This document shows positions 54,591-63,215 of a stretch of DNA of 64,000 nt, piece by piece. Source of the DNA: CBDCYS01 sp965226245 (GTDB lineage: Bacteria; Acidobacteriota; Terriglobia; Bryobacterales; UBA6623); the NCBI GenBank assembly GCA_965226245.1, contig CBDDCL010000015.1:3410001-3474000 (forward strand). Reading direction: 5' to 3'. The notes under the pieces were generated by a model that worked only from the letters and a program-made list of their open reading frames with translations, was not told where the DNA came from and did no database searches. The translations under genes and the position numbers were made by a program. Position 1 is the first letter of the stretch, and each line of letters starts with the position of its first letter.

Positions 54591-55617
54591 ATGGGGTATT
54601 TAGTTGACTCCAGTAGCCACTACATCTTGGGGGTGGGGGTGCCGGCCCTGGTGGCCTCGACCATTGTCTTATAGGGAGCAGGGTCGGCGGCGACCGCCTG
54701 CTGGAGGAGGCGATAGAAAAGTTTGCCGCGCGACCGTGAGGTCCGCCGGTTGAAGCGGAACGTGAACTCGTCCAGGTAGTAGTCCAAATACTCGTGACTG
54801 ACAGCCCCCTGGTGGGTCCCCAACAGCCAGCGCTTTAGCAGAGAGGCGACACGATGGACTCTCGGCAGCAGCTTACTCGCCGATTGCCGCTTCCCGCGCA
54901 GCACGGTGACTTCATGGCGGTATCCTTTGTTCTCCAATCCCGCATAGCCTTCCCAGCCGTCGGTGTGCACGAGGCTGCCAGGTTGGATAGCTTCTTCGAC
55001 AAAGGCTTCCAAGCTCGCCGCTGAGGCATCCGCGATCCGACGGAGCCGGATGCGACCCATACCGCGCCCATCCTCCTCGGCAGCAACCGCAACTAACGCT
55101 TTGCCAACCATTTCGCGACCTCGGACGCCCTCTTCGACTCCGCCCACATACGTTTCGTCCACCTCCACCCGGCCGACCAGCCGATTGCGACCGGGGCGCA
55201 CCATGGCGCGGCGGAACTTGTGCAGCCAGGTCCAGGCGGTTACATAGCTACCCAAACCCAAGACCCGCTGCAACTCCAGCGCGCTGGCCCCGCCTTTTTG
55301 CGTTGTCACCCACCAAGCCGCCCGGAACCACAACGTCAAGGGCTTGCGGGTGTCCTGGAAAATCGTGCCCGCCGTCACCGAGGCCTGGTAACCGCAGTCG
55401 GCGCAGAGCAGCAGATTGCGTTTGCTGGCCCATGAGGACTGGATCCCACAGCGCGGGCACACGAACCCCTCCGGCCAGCGCAGCTTCAGCAGGTACTCCC
55501 GGCACGCCTCCTCGGTCGAGAATCGAGCTTCCAACTCGACGAGGTTTCGGGGGTAGTCCTCCTTCATGCCCCCAACCACAACATATTGTGGCTACTGGAG
55601 TCAACTAAATACCCCAT
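54591..55617 (-). mobile_element. IS1595-family element, copy G
   Basis: Target duplication CGAGAAGA (54583-54590 and 55619-55626, with one extra T on the right). Inserted in the cargo region upstream of the MazF remnant. Confidence 0.93.
54620..55567 (-). CDS. IS1595-family transposase (copy G)
   Basis: Translation identical to that at 22858-23805; intact. Confidence 0.93.
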   Translation of the reverse strand: MKEDYPRNLVELEARFSTEEACREYLLKLRWPEGFVCPRCGIQSSWASKRNLLLCADCGYQASVTAGTIFQDTRKPLTLWFRAAWWVTTQKGGASALELQRVLGLGSYVTAWTWLHKFRRAMVRPGRNRLVGRVEVDETYVGGVEEGVRGREMVGKALVAVAAEEDGRGMGRIRLRRIADASAASLEAFVEEAIQPGSLVHTDGWEGYAGLENKGYRHEVTVLRGKRQSASKLLPRVHRVASLLKRWLLGTHQGAVSHEYLDYYLDEFTFRFNRRTSRSRGKLFYRLLQQAVAADPAPYKTMVEATRAGTPTPKM

Positions 55618-55812
55618 TCGAGAAGATAACCGATCAACATTGCACAAAGCTATCGCCAATCGAATCCATCCTGCAATAAGGGTACTAACCAGAGAACCCT
55701 GAGAAGAAGTCGACGGGAGATATTGTCAAATAGGGTATTTAGTTGACTCCAGTAGCCACTACATCTTGGGGGTGGGGGTGCCGGCCCTGGGGGCCTCGAC
55801 CATTGTCTTATA

Positions 55813-56331
55813 CCTGAATTATGCACAGATTCACTTTGCGAGTGTGGCTGCGTTCGTAGCGGGTTGGCGGTCGTCGTGAGGTGGTAGCTCGGCAACTGGC
55901 CTTTTGGCTTCTCCGTCCCCGGGTTCCTTTCCCGCCCAGAATCCGCGTCGTCAAAACCTCGCTCGGAAGTGACGTGTTTCCAGTGCGTTACGGCTAGTGC
56001 ATAAAATTTTATGCATAGCGCATAGCCAGCCTCTCAGATCAGCGCCCTCCCGACCACCGGCAGCAAGCCGCCGTAGGGAGTCGGCTTCCTGCCGCGGAAG
56101 TGGTAAGGCGTCGAAGCCCCGATTTTATTGGGCCGCGAGGCCGTCACGGCTGGGCCTTGTTGGACGGGCCTTTGGGAGCTATGCTGTTTTCGTCTGGTAA
56201 CCATGTGGGTGACCTCCTTGGGGTTGGCTGGCGAAGCTGGGATCTTTGCCAGCCTACCTTTTTACCCCATGTTTTCGGGGGTCCCAAATGGTCTCTTGCG
56301 GCTCAGCCCTCCTCAGGTCCACGCCGCAGTG
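55813..56331 (-). mobile_element. IS1380-derived MITE, copy 6 (subfamily II, split)
   Basis: The left part runs to about 56331 and the last bases (TTTAGG) are at 57267-57272, beyond the inner IS1595. Substitutions are shared with MITE 3. Confidence 0.8.
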
Positions 56332-57266
56332 CATCTTGGGGGTGGGGGTGCCGGCCCTGGTGGCCTCGACAGCCATCTTGGGGGTGGGTCCAAATACTCG
56401 GTGACAGCCGTCCCCAACAGCTTTAGCAGAGAGGCGACACGATGGACTCTCGGCAGCAGCTTACTTTAGCAGAGAGGCGCCGATTGCCGCTTGCCGCTTC
56501 CCGCGCAGCACGGTGACTTCATGGCGGTATCCTTTGTTCTCCAATCCCGCATAGCCTTCCCAGCCGTCGGTGTGCACGAGGCTGCCAGGTTGGATAGCTT
56601 CTTCGACAAAGGCTTCCAAGCTCGCCGCTGAGGCATCCGCGATCCGACGGAGCCGGATGCGACCCATACCGCGCCCATCCTCCTCGGCAGCAACCGCAAC
56701 TAACGCTTTGCCAACCATTTCGCGACCTCGGACGCCCTCTTCGACTCCGCCCACATACGTTTCGTCCACCTCCACCCGGCCGACCAGCCGATTGCGACCG
56801 GGGCGCACCATGGCGCGGCGGAACTTGTGCAGCCAGGTCCAGGCGGTTACATAGCTACCCAAACCCAAGACCCGCTGCAACTCCAGCGCGCTGGCCCCGC
56901 CTTTTTGCGTTGTCACCCACCAAGCCGCCCGGAACCACACTCCAGCGCGCTGGCCCCGCCTTTTTGCGTTGTCACCCACCAACGTCAAGGGCTTGCGGGT
57001 GTCCTGGAAAATCGTGCCCGCCGTCACCGAGGCCTGGTAACCGCAGTCGGCGCAGAGCAGCAGATTGCGTTTGCTGGCCCATGAGGACTGGATCCCACAG
57101 CGCGGGCACACGAACCCCTCCGGCCAGCGCAGCTTCAGCAGGTACTCCCGGCACGCCTCCTCGGTCGAGAATCGAGCTTCCAACTCGACGAGGTTTCGGG
57201 GGTAGTCCTCCTTCATGCCCCCAACCACAACATATTGTGGCTACTGGAGTCAACTAAATACCCCAT
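56332..57266 (-). mobile_element. IS1595 copy J, degenerate
   Basis: The right end is normal (CCCCAT at 57261-57266). The left end lacks the terminal repeat, and its first 130 bases are a jumble of short IS segments. A 40-odd-base segment around 56880-56980 is repeated, adding 'LVGDNAKRRGQRAGV' to the transposase frame (56461-57216), whose C-terminal quarter is missing. No active enzyme can be made. Confidence 0.75.
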
Positions 57267-57675
57267 TTTAGGTTATAGGGAGCAGGGTCGGCGGCGACCG
57301 CCTGCTGGAGGAGGCGATAGCAAAGTTTGCCGCGCGACCGTGAGGTCCGCCGGTTGAAGCGGAACGTCAAGGGCTTGCGGGTGTCCTGGAAAATCGTGCC
57401 CGCCGTCACCGAGGCCTGGTAACCGCAGTCGGCGCAGAGCAGCAGATTGCGTTTGCTGGCCCATGAGGACTGGATCCCACAGCGCGGGCACACGAACCCC
57501 TCCGGCCAGCGCAGCTTCAGCAGGTACTCCCGGCACGCCTCCTCGGTCGAGAATCGAGCTTCCAACTCGACGAGGTTTCGGGGGTAGTCCTCCTTCATGC
57601 CCCCAACCACAACATATTGTGGCTACTGGAGTCAACTAAATACCCCATATTGTCAAATGTTGTGGATGGGCGAGG

Positions 57676-57945
57676 TCAGGCGGCGTTCTCCTGAACCATC
57701 AAACCATCCTTGAATTCCTTTCCATCTAAGACATGAACTATCACTTCTGACCCGTTCAGGCGTCGCCAGTGGCGCTCGGCCTGGCGGGCCAGCATGAAGA
57801 CCATCGTCAACGAAGCTTCCCGACTGCCGCAACCCTTCGTTCGTCGCTGCCGCAAGCGGACCGTCGCAAAGGTGGACTCAATCGCAAAGGTGGACTCAAT
57901 CGGATTCGTCGTCCGCAAGTGCCCCCAGTGCTCGGCCGGCCGGGT
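57676..57945 (-). pseudogene. IS256-family transposase C-terminal fragment
   Basis: 'EHWGHLRTTNPIESTF', 'RLRQRRTKGCGSREASLTMV' and 'FMLARQAERHWRRLNGSE' are the end of an IS256 transposase, different from the one at 12222. An 18-base repeat in tandem duplicates 'AIESTF'. Confidence 0.75.
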
Positions 57946-57949
57946 GCCG

Positions 57950-58075
57950 CTCGAGCAGATCCAGCTCTCCCTCGGCCACGCCTCCATCCAAACCACCGAA
58001 CGCTACCTGGGCGTCCGCCAGGACCTCCACGACGCCCCCTACGACCGGCTGGGACTCGATATACTGGCGCCGTGA
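57950..58075 (+). pseudogene. Tyrosine integrase C-terminal fragment
   Basis: 'LEQIQLSLGHASIQTTERYL' carries the second His region and the nucleophile Tyr of a phage/integron-type integrase, followed by 'GVRQDLHDAPYDRLGLDIL'. The rest is replaced by the IS256 fragment on the other strand. Confidence 0.7.
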
Positions 58076-58181
58076 AAGGCTGCCTGGCAGCCGACTTCTT
58101 CTCAGGGGCCTCTAGTTGGACGGTTATTAAGGGGCGGTCACCCCGTTCTTTCGGGGCGCGGGTGCTACGGGAGGGCCCTGG

Positions 58182-58436
58182 TTAGAGCTGCTCGGGGTCG
58201 ATGACCTTTCCTCCCCGGGTCAGAGAAGGCAGCGGCGAGCGAGCGAGCGGATTCTCGAGGTCCAGCTTGAGTATCTCGCGCTTGAGACGAAAGGTCTCAC
58301 GCTCGGCCTTTATCGCTGTCTTCAGCGCAGGGTCTTTCGGCGTCAGTTCCCGCCGTAACTTGAAGGTAGCCTCGGACAGGCCGGCGTGGGCCTCGGCTAC
58401 CGTTCCGAGCAGGTCCTGTCGTTCGTCTTCGGTCAT
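58182..58436 (-). CDS. Small helical hypothetical protein (84 aa)
   Basis: Highly charged, probably coiled coil ('LTPKDPALKTAIKAERETFR', 'LKREILKLDLENPL'). Start and stop are clear, and the region is free of better frames. No family recognised. Confidence 0.45.
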   Translation of the reverse strand: MTEDERQDLLGTVAEAHAGLSEATFKLRRELTPKDPALKTAIKAERETFRLKREILKLDLENPLARSPLPSLTRGGKVIDPEQL

Positions 58437-58653
58437 GTTACCCAGGATTTCCGTGTGCGCTCAACTGGACACTGGCGTGAAAGAGCCGGTTCATCTGGTT
58501 GCGGAACCGGGTTTGCACGCCGCCGCGCCCGGCGCTGTTGTGGTAGATTCCTACCTCAGACGAAACTGCAGTGTCGTCCTTACTACCTAGCACCATCGCT
58601 TAACCTCATATATAGTACCACACCAGTGCAGTACTATAATGGGTGCGCCCACC

Positions 58654-58959
58654 TCAACCAGGAGTTCGGTCTAATATCTCTTGCGCCCTAGCTTCCAGGG
58701 CCGGAATCAACATGCGCTTGGTTACCTGCTGTTGACTTCGATCCTCGTGCTTCGCTACAAAGCGCAGCAATGCAATCTGGTACTCATTCAATCTTAGGTT
58801 GATACCACTCGTCGGCTTGGCTTTTGGGTCCAGTCCGACCCAGGGTAACTCGGGATCCCCTTCGCGGAGGGTTCCTTGAACAAACGCCGCGATCTTTTCT
58901 GGGGCAACCGCCAGCACCTTGTTCTCCTTGGGCAGTTGGAATCTTTGCCGTTCAGCCAT
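58654..58959 (-). CDS. Small DNA-binding partner of ParA (RHH-like)
   Basis: The 101-aa protein starts 8 bases inside the parA gene, so the two are translated as a unit. Its C-terminal half ('INLRLNEYQIALLRFVAKHE', 'DRSQQQVTKRMLIPALEARA') has a beta strand followed by two helices, as in ribbon-helix-helix centromere-binding proteins that replace ParB in type Ib plasmid partition. The palindromes upstream of parA are the likely targets. Confidence 0.6.
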   Translation of the reverse strand: MAERQRFQLPKENKVLAVAPEKIAAFVQGTLREGDPELPWVGLDPKAKPTSGINLRLNEYQIALLRFVAKHEDRSQQQVTKRMLIPALEARAQEILDRTPG

Positions 58960-59590
58960 CGTAGATCTCCCCAGCCAAGAGCTGGATCTCGGCCTTGGCT
59001 TTTTTGTTCTTGCACTCGATCACCCCTTTGCCTTCCACTATGGCGTCCCGGAAAACCTTGCGCTCTCGGATAAAAACTCTAGAGATCTCGATCTCGGGAA
59101 GCTCCATAAGGAGTTCGTGGGCCTCTTGAGCTTCGGTGATGGCGGGATGGGTAGGGGCCATGGAAATAACCGCGTAGGCCTTGAGATTGGGGTTGAGGCC
59201 ACAGGCAAGTTTCACGATCTGATTGATGTTCATGGTGGTCTCAAGGTCCGGCTGGGAAGCCTTCAGCGGGATATAGAGCTTTTGGGCGGCAACCATCGCC
59301 GAACGGAGTTCCTCGGAGTCACGACCGCCAGCATCAATGATCACTTGTTGATAGCGGGTGGACAGATCCCGGATGGTTTCGAAAATATCCCCGGTCTTCT
59401 GAACACAGTGAACTTTGGGAAGTTCGGGGTGGGAGTTATTACGTCGCTCAACCCACCGAGCAGCGGTGGCTTGGGAGTCAGCATCCAGAAGAACCACATC
59501 GTCGCTACGGTCGGCTAGGTAAGCCGCCAGGTTGGTGGCTATCGTAGACTTTCCGGTCCCACCCTTCTCTCCTCCGATTAGAACAACCAT
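58952..59590 (-). CDS. parA: ParA-family partition ATPase
   Basis: The 212-aa protein from ATG 59590 has a deviant Walker A ('GGEKGGTGKSTIATNLAAYL'), 'VVLLDADSQATAARWVERR' (Walker A') and 'QVIIDAGGRDSEELRSAM' (Walker B). It lacks an N-terminal HTH, as in type Ib ParA. It drives plasmid segregation with a small DNA-binding partner and a centromere. Within the transposon it marks plasmid ancestry. Confidence 0.88.
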   Translation of the reverse strand: MVVLIGGEKGGTGKSTIATNLAAYLADRSDDVVLLDADSQATAARWVERRNNSHPELPKVHCVQKTGDIFETIRDLSTRYQQVIIDAGGRDSEELRSAMVAAQKLYIPLKASQPDLETTMNINQIVKLACGLNPNLKAYAVISMAPTHPAITEAQEAHELLMELPEIEISRVFIRERKVFRDAIVEGKGVIECKNKKAKAEIQLLAGEIYDG

Positions 59591-59604
59591 CCAAGTTATG
59601 GTAC

Positions 59605-59810
59605 CACACCGGGACCATACCAGTATGGAACTTTCCAGAGACACACTGGTATGGTTTCTGGGACGGGCCGCTGTACCAGCGCCTCGATAAGTCCAAGCGG
59701 ACACGGGGCAGCCTGAGTACCCAATCCATCCGCGCTATCATCCAGCGCCGCGCCCAGTAGCCTATACCTCAGTTGTACTATACTGGACCCATACCAGTAT
59801 GGTACCATAG
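59605..59810. promoter_or_regulatory. Candidate partition site/operator: CCATACCAGTATGG repeats
   Basis: The imperfect palindrome CCATACCAGTATGG occurs at 59615-59628 and 59789-59802. A half-inverted form CACTGGTATGG lies at 59644-59654, and GGTACC boxes lie next to the outer copies. They are upstream of parA, where type Ib systems have their centromere and promoter. Confidence 0.55.
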
Positions 59811-60240
59811 GCACACTAGCATGTCACTCTCTCCAATTCGTCTCGCGGTTAAAGGTTGAGTTTGCCATTGTGTGTTTCCTCCTTACTGGAATGGTCTGAT
59901 GTGTTTTCCCTTCACACGACAGAGGGAAAACCAACAGACCAGACAGGAGGAACAGCGCCACCCGCGCCGGTGACGGGCAGGGCCGACAAAGGCAAGGTCC
60001 AGTGACAGACGCCGAAGGCGAGCAAAGCGTTTCTGGCGCTGGCCTTGCGTCGGCTCAAACCGGCAGCGGGGAAAGGCAAGCGGGCCATGGCAATTTGCAC
60101 AGCGCGAGAGTTGGGGGACAAGTCAGGTACAGCCGGAAGCTCGCCGGGGAGCAACCTGGGGGATTCGTCCAGGACCGGGAAAGAAAAAGAACAAGCGCGG
60201 CGAAGCGAACGGCTCCGCCGCGCCCTGGCGCGGTTGCCCG
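59811..60240. other. Non-coding stretch
   Basis: No convincing gene on either strand; open frames here are GC-driven and lack ribosome-binding sites. Confidence 0.4.
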
Positions 60241-60501
60241 CTAGGACTCGTCTACTTGAACCTCCGGGAGTTCTGCTTCTGCCGGAAGCTGGAAGATGCG
60301 CGTGTGGGCTAGATCGGCCACTTTTGCAAGCACCAACAAGTCGTTGCGCCCGAAGCTCTGCGTACTCTTCCATTGATCGCCCTCTTTGTAGAGCCGCGAG
60401 AAGGTGACGTTGTGCCTCGGCTGTTCGTCGGTTCCGTTGCGCCAAATTGTAGCCTTGACGCGACCGATTCGGACTTCTGTGATGGGTTTCTGGTTAGCCA
60501 T
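60241..60501 (-). CDS. Conserved small hypothetical protein (86 aa)
   Basis: 'PITEVRIGRVKATIWRNGTD', 'RHNVTFSRLYKEGDQWKSTQ' and 'SFGRNDLLVLAKVADLAHTR' match a small protein family frequent on plasmids and islands of Planctomycetota and Acidobacteriota, probably single-strand nucleic-acid related, function unproven. GGAG lies just before the ATG. It is the last cargo gene before the right-hand IS1595. Confidence 0.7.
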   Translation of the reverse strand: MANQKPITEVRIGRVKATIWRNGTDEQPRHNVTFSRLYKEGDQWKSTQSFGRNDLLVLAKVADLAHTRIFQLPAEAELPEVQVDES

Positions 60502-60566
60502 AATGTTTTTCTCCTAGAGAGTTAAGGGTTTGTGAGCGTTTTTCGCTCACCCGCGAATGGCGGAAG

Positions 60567-61593
60567 ATGGGGTATTTAGTTGACTCCAGTAGCCACTACA
60601 TCTTGGGGGTGGGGGTGCCGGCCCTGGTGGCCTCGACCATTGTCTTATAGGGAGCAGGGTCGGCGGCGACCGCCTGCTGGAGGAGGCGATAGAAAAGTTT
60701 GCCGCGCGACCGTGAGGTCCGCCGGTTGAAGCGGAACGTGAACTCGTCCAGGTAGTAGTCCAAATACTCGTGACTGACAGCCCCCTGGTGGGTCCCCAAC
60801 AGCCAGCGCTTTAGCAGAGAGGCGACACGATGGACTCTCGGCAGCAGCTTACTCGCCGATTGCCGCTTCCCGCGCAGCACGGTGACTTCATGGCGGTATC
60901 CTTTGTTCTCCAATCCCGCATAGCCTTCCCAGCCGTCGGTGTGCACGAGGCTGCCAGGTTGGATAGCTTCTTCGACAAAGGCTTCCAAGCTCGCCGCTGA
61001 GGCATCCGCGATCCGACGGAGCCGGATGCGACCCATACCGCGCCCATCCTCCTCGGCAGCAACCGCAACTAACGCTTTGCCAACCATTTCGCGACCTCGG
61101 ACGCCCTCTTCGACTCCGCCCACATACGTTTCGTCCACCTCCACCCGGCCGACCAGCCGATTGCGACCGGGGCGCACCATGGCGCGGCGGAACTTGTGCA
61201 GCCAGGTCCAGGCGGTTACATAGCTACCCAAACCCAAGACCCGCTGCAACTCCAGCGCGCTGGCCCCGCCTTTTTGCGTTGTCACCCACCAAGCCGCCCG
61301 GAACCACAACGTCAAGGGCTTGCGGGTGTCCTGGAAAATCGTGCCCGCCGTCACCGAGGCCTGGTAACCGCAGTCGGCGCAGAGCAGCAGATTGCGTTTG
61401 CTGGCCCATGAGGACTGGATCCCACAGCGCGGGCACACGAACCCCTCCGGCCAGCGCAGCTTCAGCAGGTACTCCCGGCACGCCTCCTCGGTCGAGAATC
61501 GAGCTTCCAACTCGACGAGGTTTCGGGGGTAGTCCTCCTTCATGCCCCCAACCACAACATATTGTGGCTACTGGAGTCAACTAAATACCCCAT
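60567..61593 (-). mobile_element. IS1595-family element, copy H (right end of composite)
   Basis: Full length. Left flank GGCGGAAG, right flank CCAAAATA; the latter equals the left flank of copy F and not its own left flank. Confidence 0.93.
60596..61543 (-). CDS. IS1595-family transposase (copy H)
   Basis: Translation identical to that at 22858-23805; intact. Confidence 0.93.
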   Translation of the reverse strand: MKEDYPRNLVELEARFSTEEACREYLLKLRWPEGFVCPRCGIQSSWASKRNLLLCADCGYQASVTAGTIFQDTRKPLTLWFRAAWWVTTQKGGASALELQRVLGLGSYVTAWTWLHKFRRAMVRPGRNRLVGRVEVDETYVGGVEEGVRGREMVGKALVAVAAEEDGRGMGRIRLRRIADASAASLEAFVEEAIQPGSLVHTDGWEGYAGLENKGYRHEVTVLRGKRQSASKLLPRVHRVASLLKRWLLGTHQGAVSHEYLDYYLDEFTFRFNRRTSRSRGKLFYRLLQQAVAADPAPYKTMVEATRAGTPTPKM

Positions 61594-61665
61594 CCAAAAT
61601 AATATTGCAATGCAAGGGATTGTGGTGTAAACTCCGCGTCTACCATTCCGAGGAGGTTTGTCGCT

Positions 61666-61966
61666 TGCCCTTTGTCAGCCGCCGTGCCCAGTTGAGGCTG
61701 GGTAGCAGCGAGATTAAAATGCTCACTACGCTCTCGCAGTCGAGAAGTGAGCCTGCGGGCCGTGTGCAGCGGGCTTCGATTCTATTGCGATATCACGCCG
61801 GAGACACGGTTTCAGAGATCGCCGGGCCCTGGGCACAAACCGGCCACGGGTCGAGCGCTGCGTGAGCAAGGCCCTGGATCTGGGCTACGCCCAGGAACTC
61901 TGGACGACAAGGTTGCTGGCTTCGCAGGGAGCGCAGCTCGCCAAGGAATACCCGGCGGCAGACTTG
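61666..61966 (+). pseudogene. IS630-family transposase N-terminal relic
   Basis: 'LRLGSSEIKMLTTLSQSRSE' and 'RVQRASILLRYHAGDTVSEI' are the HTH start of an IS630 transposase. After a frameshift, 'GTNRPRVERCVSKAL' is joined directly to 'DLGYAQELWTTRLLAS', so a segment between these motifs is deleted. Nothing follows beyond 61966. Confidence 0.7.
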
Positions 61967-61969
61967 CGG

Positions 61970-63061
61970 CTACTCCCCTTCCAGCTCTTCTCCCTCTTCG
62001 GGCAATTGTAAATGTTCGTCGAGCAGGGCGAAGATCTCACCCCAGGCAGCATCGCGCACCTCATGCCAGCCCGCGGCGTGCGTGCCGTCGTCGATTGCGG
62101 TGAGAAAGCCCGGGGACATGGTTGGATACTCCAGCAGCCGGTACTCGATGCCGAAGTGCTGAAGATTGGTGACAAAGTAGAGCTGGTCTTTGTGGCTCGG
62201 GTCCTCTCCGGTGATGATCATCAGCAGGGGCGTTGTGATGCGATTCACGTTGCGGAACGCGTCCCTGGCGTAGAGCTCGCGCAGCAGTTCGATGCGCGAA
62301 AGTTCGCGCCCGAATAGCTCTTGGGAGCGGCGCTGGAGAACCCCGTAACCGGCGTAGCCAAATTCCGCCAAGCCTCCGAAGGGTGTTGGCGAGACCACGA
62401 CGGCCACCTGAAAGACGTTCGATCGTTCGATGGCTGGCAGAGCGGTCGTCGCACCGTCGCCGAAACCAACAATGCCTATGCGGCGCGTGTCAACGTATTC
62501 GATCTGGCGGGCAATCTGGGTCAGTTGCAACAGGTCGAGAACCTCGCCTTTCGCCAGTTCGACCAGCCCCTGCGATTTCCCTTCCAGCCCGGCGCGGCCG
62601 CGAAATGTCGGAGAAACAACGATGTAGCCCTGATGGGCCAACTCGATGGCGATTTCTCGATAGACGGGGCTCACTCCGTAAGGCGATCCGTGGCTGAGCA
62701 CGATGAGGGGGTAGGTGATTTCTTCCTCTTCTTCTTCCTCGCCCGTTTCCGGATTGATCACCATCCGGGGGGGCTCGTCGGGATCGGGCAGCTCGATGTG
62801 CGGCTGTAGGAGGACACCCGTCATGTTGAGGTCGCCGCTTTCGTAGGCGATGTGGAAGCCTTCCACACCCGCTTCGTCGCGGTAGAAACGCTCCAGGATA
62901 CGCAGCTCGTAGTTGGAGACGCCCAGCTTTTCCCAATCGCGTTCGGCTGGAAACGGCGGCTCTTCCGGACCCAGGGTCAACAGACCGGCGGGGGTTTGCG
63001 CGGCGCAGGGCTGAGGGAGGCCAAAACCGGAAACTAGTCCTAGGATCAAGACCCAAAGCAT
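61970..63061 (-). CDS. Secreted alpha/beta-hydrolase-fold protein lacking the usual Ser nucleophile
   Basis: The 363-aa protein has a signal peptide ('LWVLILGLVSGFGLPQPCAA') and an alpha/beta-hydrolase core: 'PLIVLSHGSPYGVSPVYREI' (oxyanion region), 'YIVVSPTFRGRAG' and 'RRIGIVGFGDGATTALPAIE' at the nucleophile elbow. The elbow reads G-F-G-D-G where dienelactone- or prolyl-oligopeptidase-like relatives have G-x-S-x-G, so Ser is replaced. An acid ('IITGEDP') and a possible His (GTHAAGW) are present. An acidic insert (GEEEEEEE) and an acidic tail are unusual. It may be a binding protein or use another residue. Confidence 0.7.
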   Translation of the reverse strand: MLWVLILGLVSGFGLPQPCAAQTPAGLLTLGPEEPPFPAERDWEKLGVSNYELRILERFYRDEAGVEGFHIAYESGDLNMTGVLLQPHIELPDPDEPPRMVINPETGEEEEEEEITYPLIVLSHGSPYGVSPVYREIAIELAHQGYIVVSPTFRGRAGLEGKSQGLVELAKGEVLDLLQLTQIARQIEYVDTRRIGIVGFGDGATTALPAIERSNVFQVAVVVSPTPFGGLAEFGYAGYGVLQRRSQELFGRELSRIELLRELYARDAFRNVNRITTPLLMIITGEDPSHKDQLYFVTNLQHFGIEYRLLEYPTMSPGFLTAIDDGTHAAGWHEVRDAAWGEIFALLDEHLQLPEEGEELEGE

Positions 63062-63108
63062 GGAGTGAATGAGCGGGCGGACACCTGCTTCTTATTGAAG
63101 CACAACGG

Positions 63109-63190
63109 TTAGTTCAAACAGCGCGCGTGAGCAAGCGGTTTCGAGCGGATCAATCCGCACCCGACCCTCCGCGCGCATGAGCAAGCATTT
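63109..63190. repeat. REP-like repeats upstream of the RAYT
   Basis: TAGTTCAAACAGCGCGCGTG is followed by several 'TGAGCAAGC' units. The first part is repeated exactly at 63741-63763. Confidence 0.7.
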
Positions 63191-63215
63191 GCTGAAGACG
63201 CTATCCTGATACGCG

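Larger units (their letters stand above)
55730..57648 (-). mobile_element. Nested insertion: IS1595 containing a MITE containing another IS1595
   Basis: The outer IS1595 has the target duplication ATTGTCAA (55722-55729 and 57649-57656). After 83 bases it is entered by MITE 6, with duplication TTATA (55808-55812 and 57273-57277). Near its right end the MITE is entered by a second IS1595 (about 56332-57266). The outer IS also lost about 590 bases between two AACGT repeats (junction near 57367), leaving a 118-codon transposase fragment at 57254-57610. Confidence 0.8.
48639..61593. mobile_element. Probable 13-kb composite transposon bounded by inverted IS1595 copies
   Basis: The left IS (48639-49665, plus) and the right IS (60567-61593, minus) have non-matching inner flanks (TTCGGAGT and GGCGGAAG). 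Their outer flanks are the same 8-bp direct repeat, CCAAAATA (48631-48638 and 61594-61601), as expected if the whole segment moved as one unit. Other IS1595 copies inside it (54591, 55730) keep their own duplications. The cargo is plasmid-like: HigBA, a MazF-type remnant, ParA with a small DNA-binding partner, and an integrase fragment. Confidence 0.72.

Noticed and set aside
48639..61593. Inversion between the two end IS copies as the cause of their mismatched flanks
   Set aside because: An inversion would place the reverse complement TATTTTGG next to the right copy's inner side. The observed flank is GGCGGAAG, while CCAAAATA appears directly on both outer sides.
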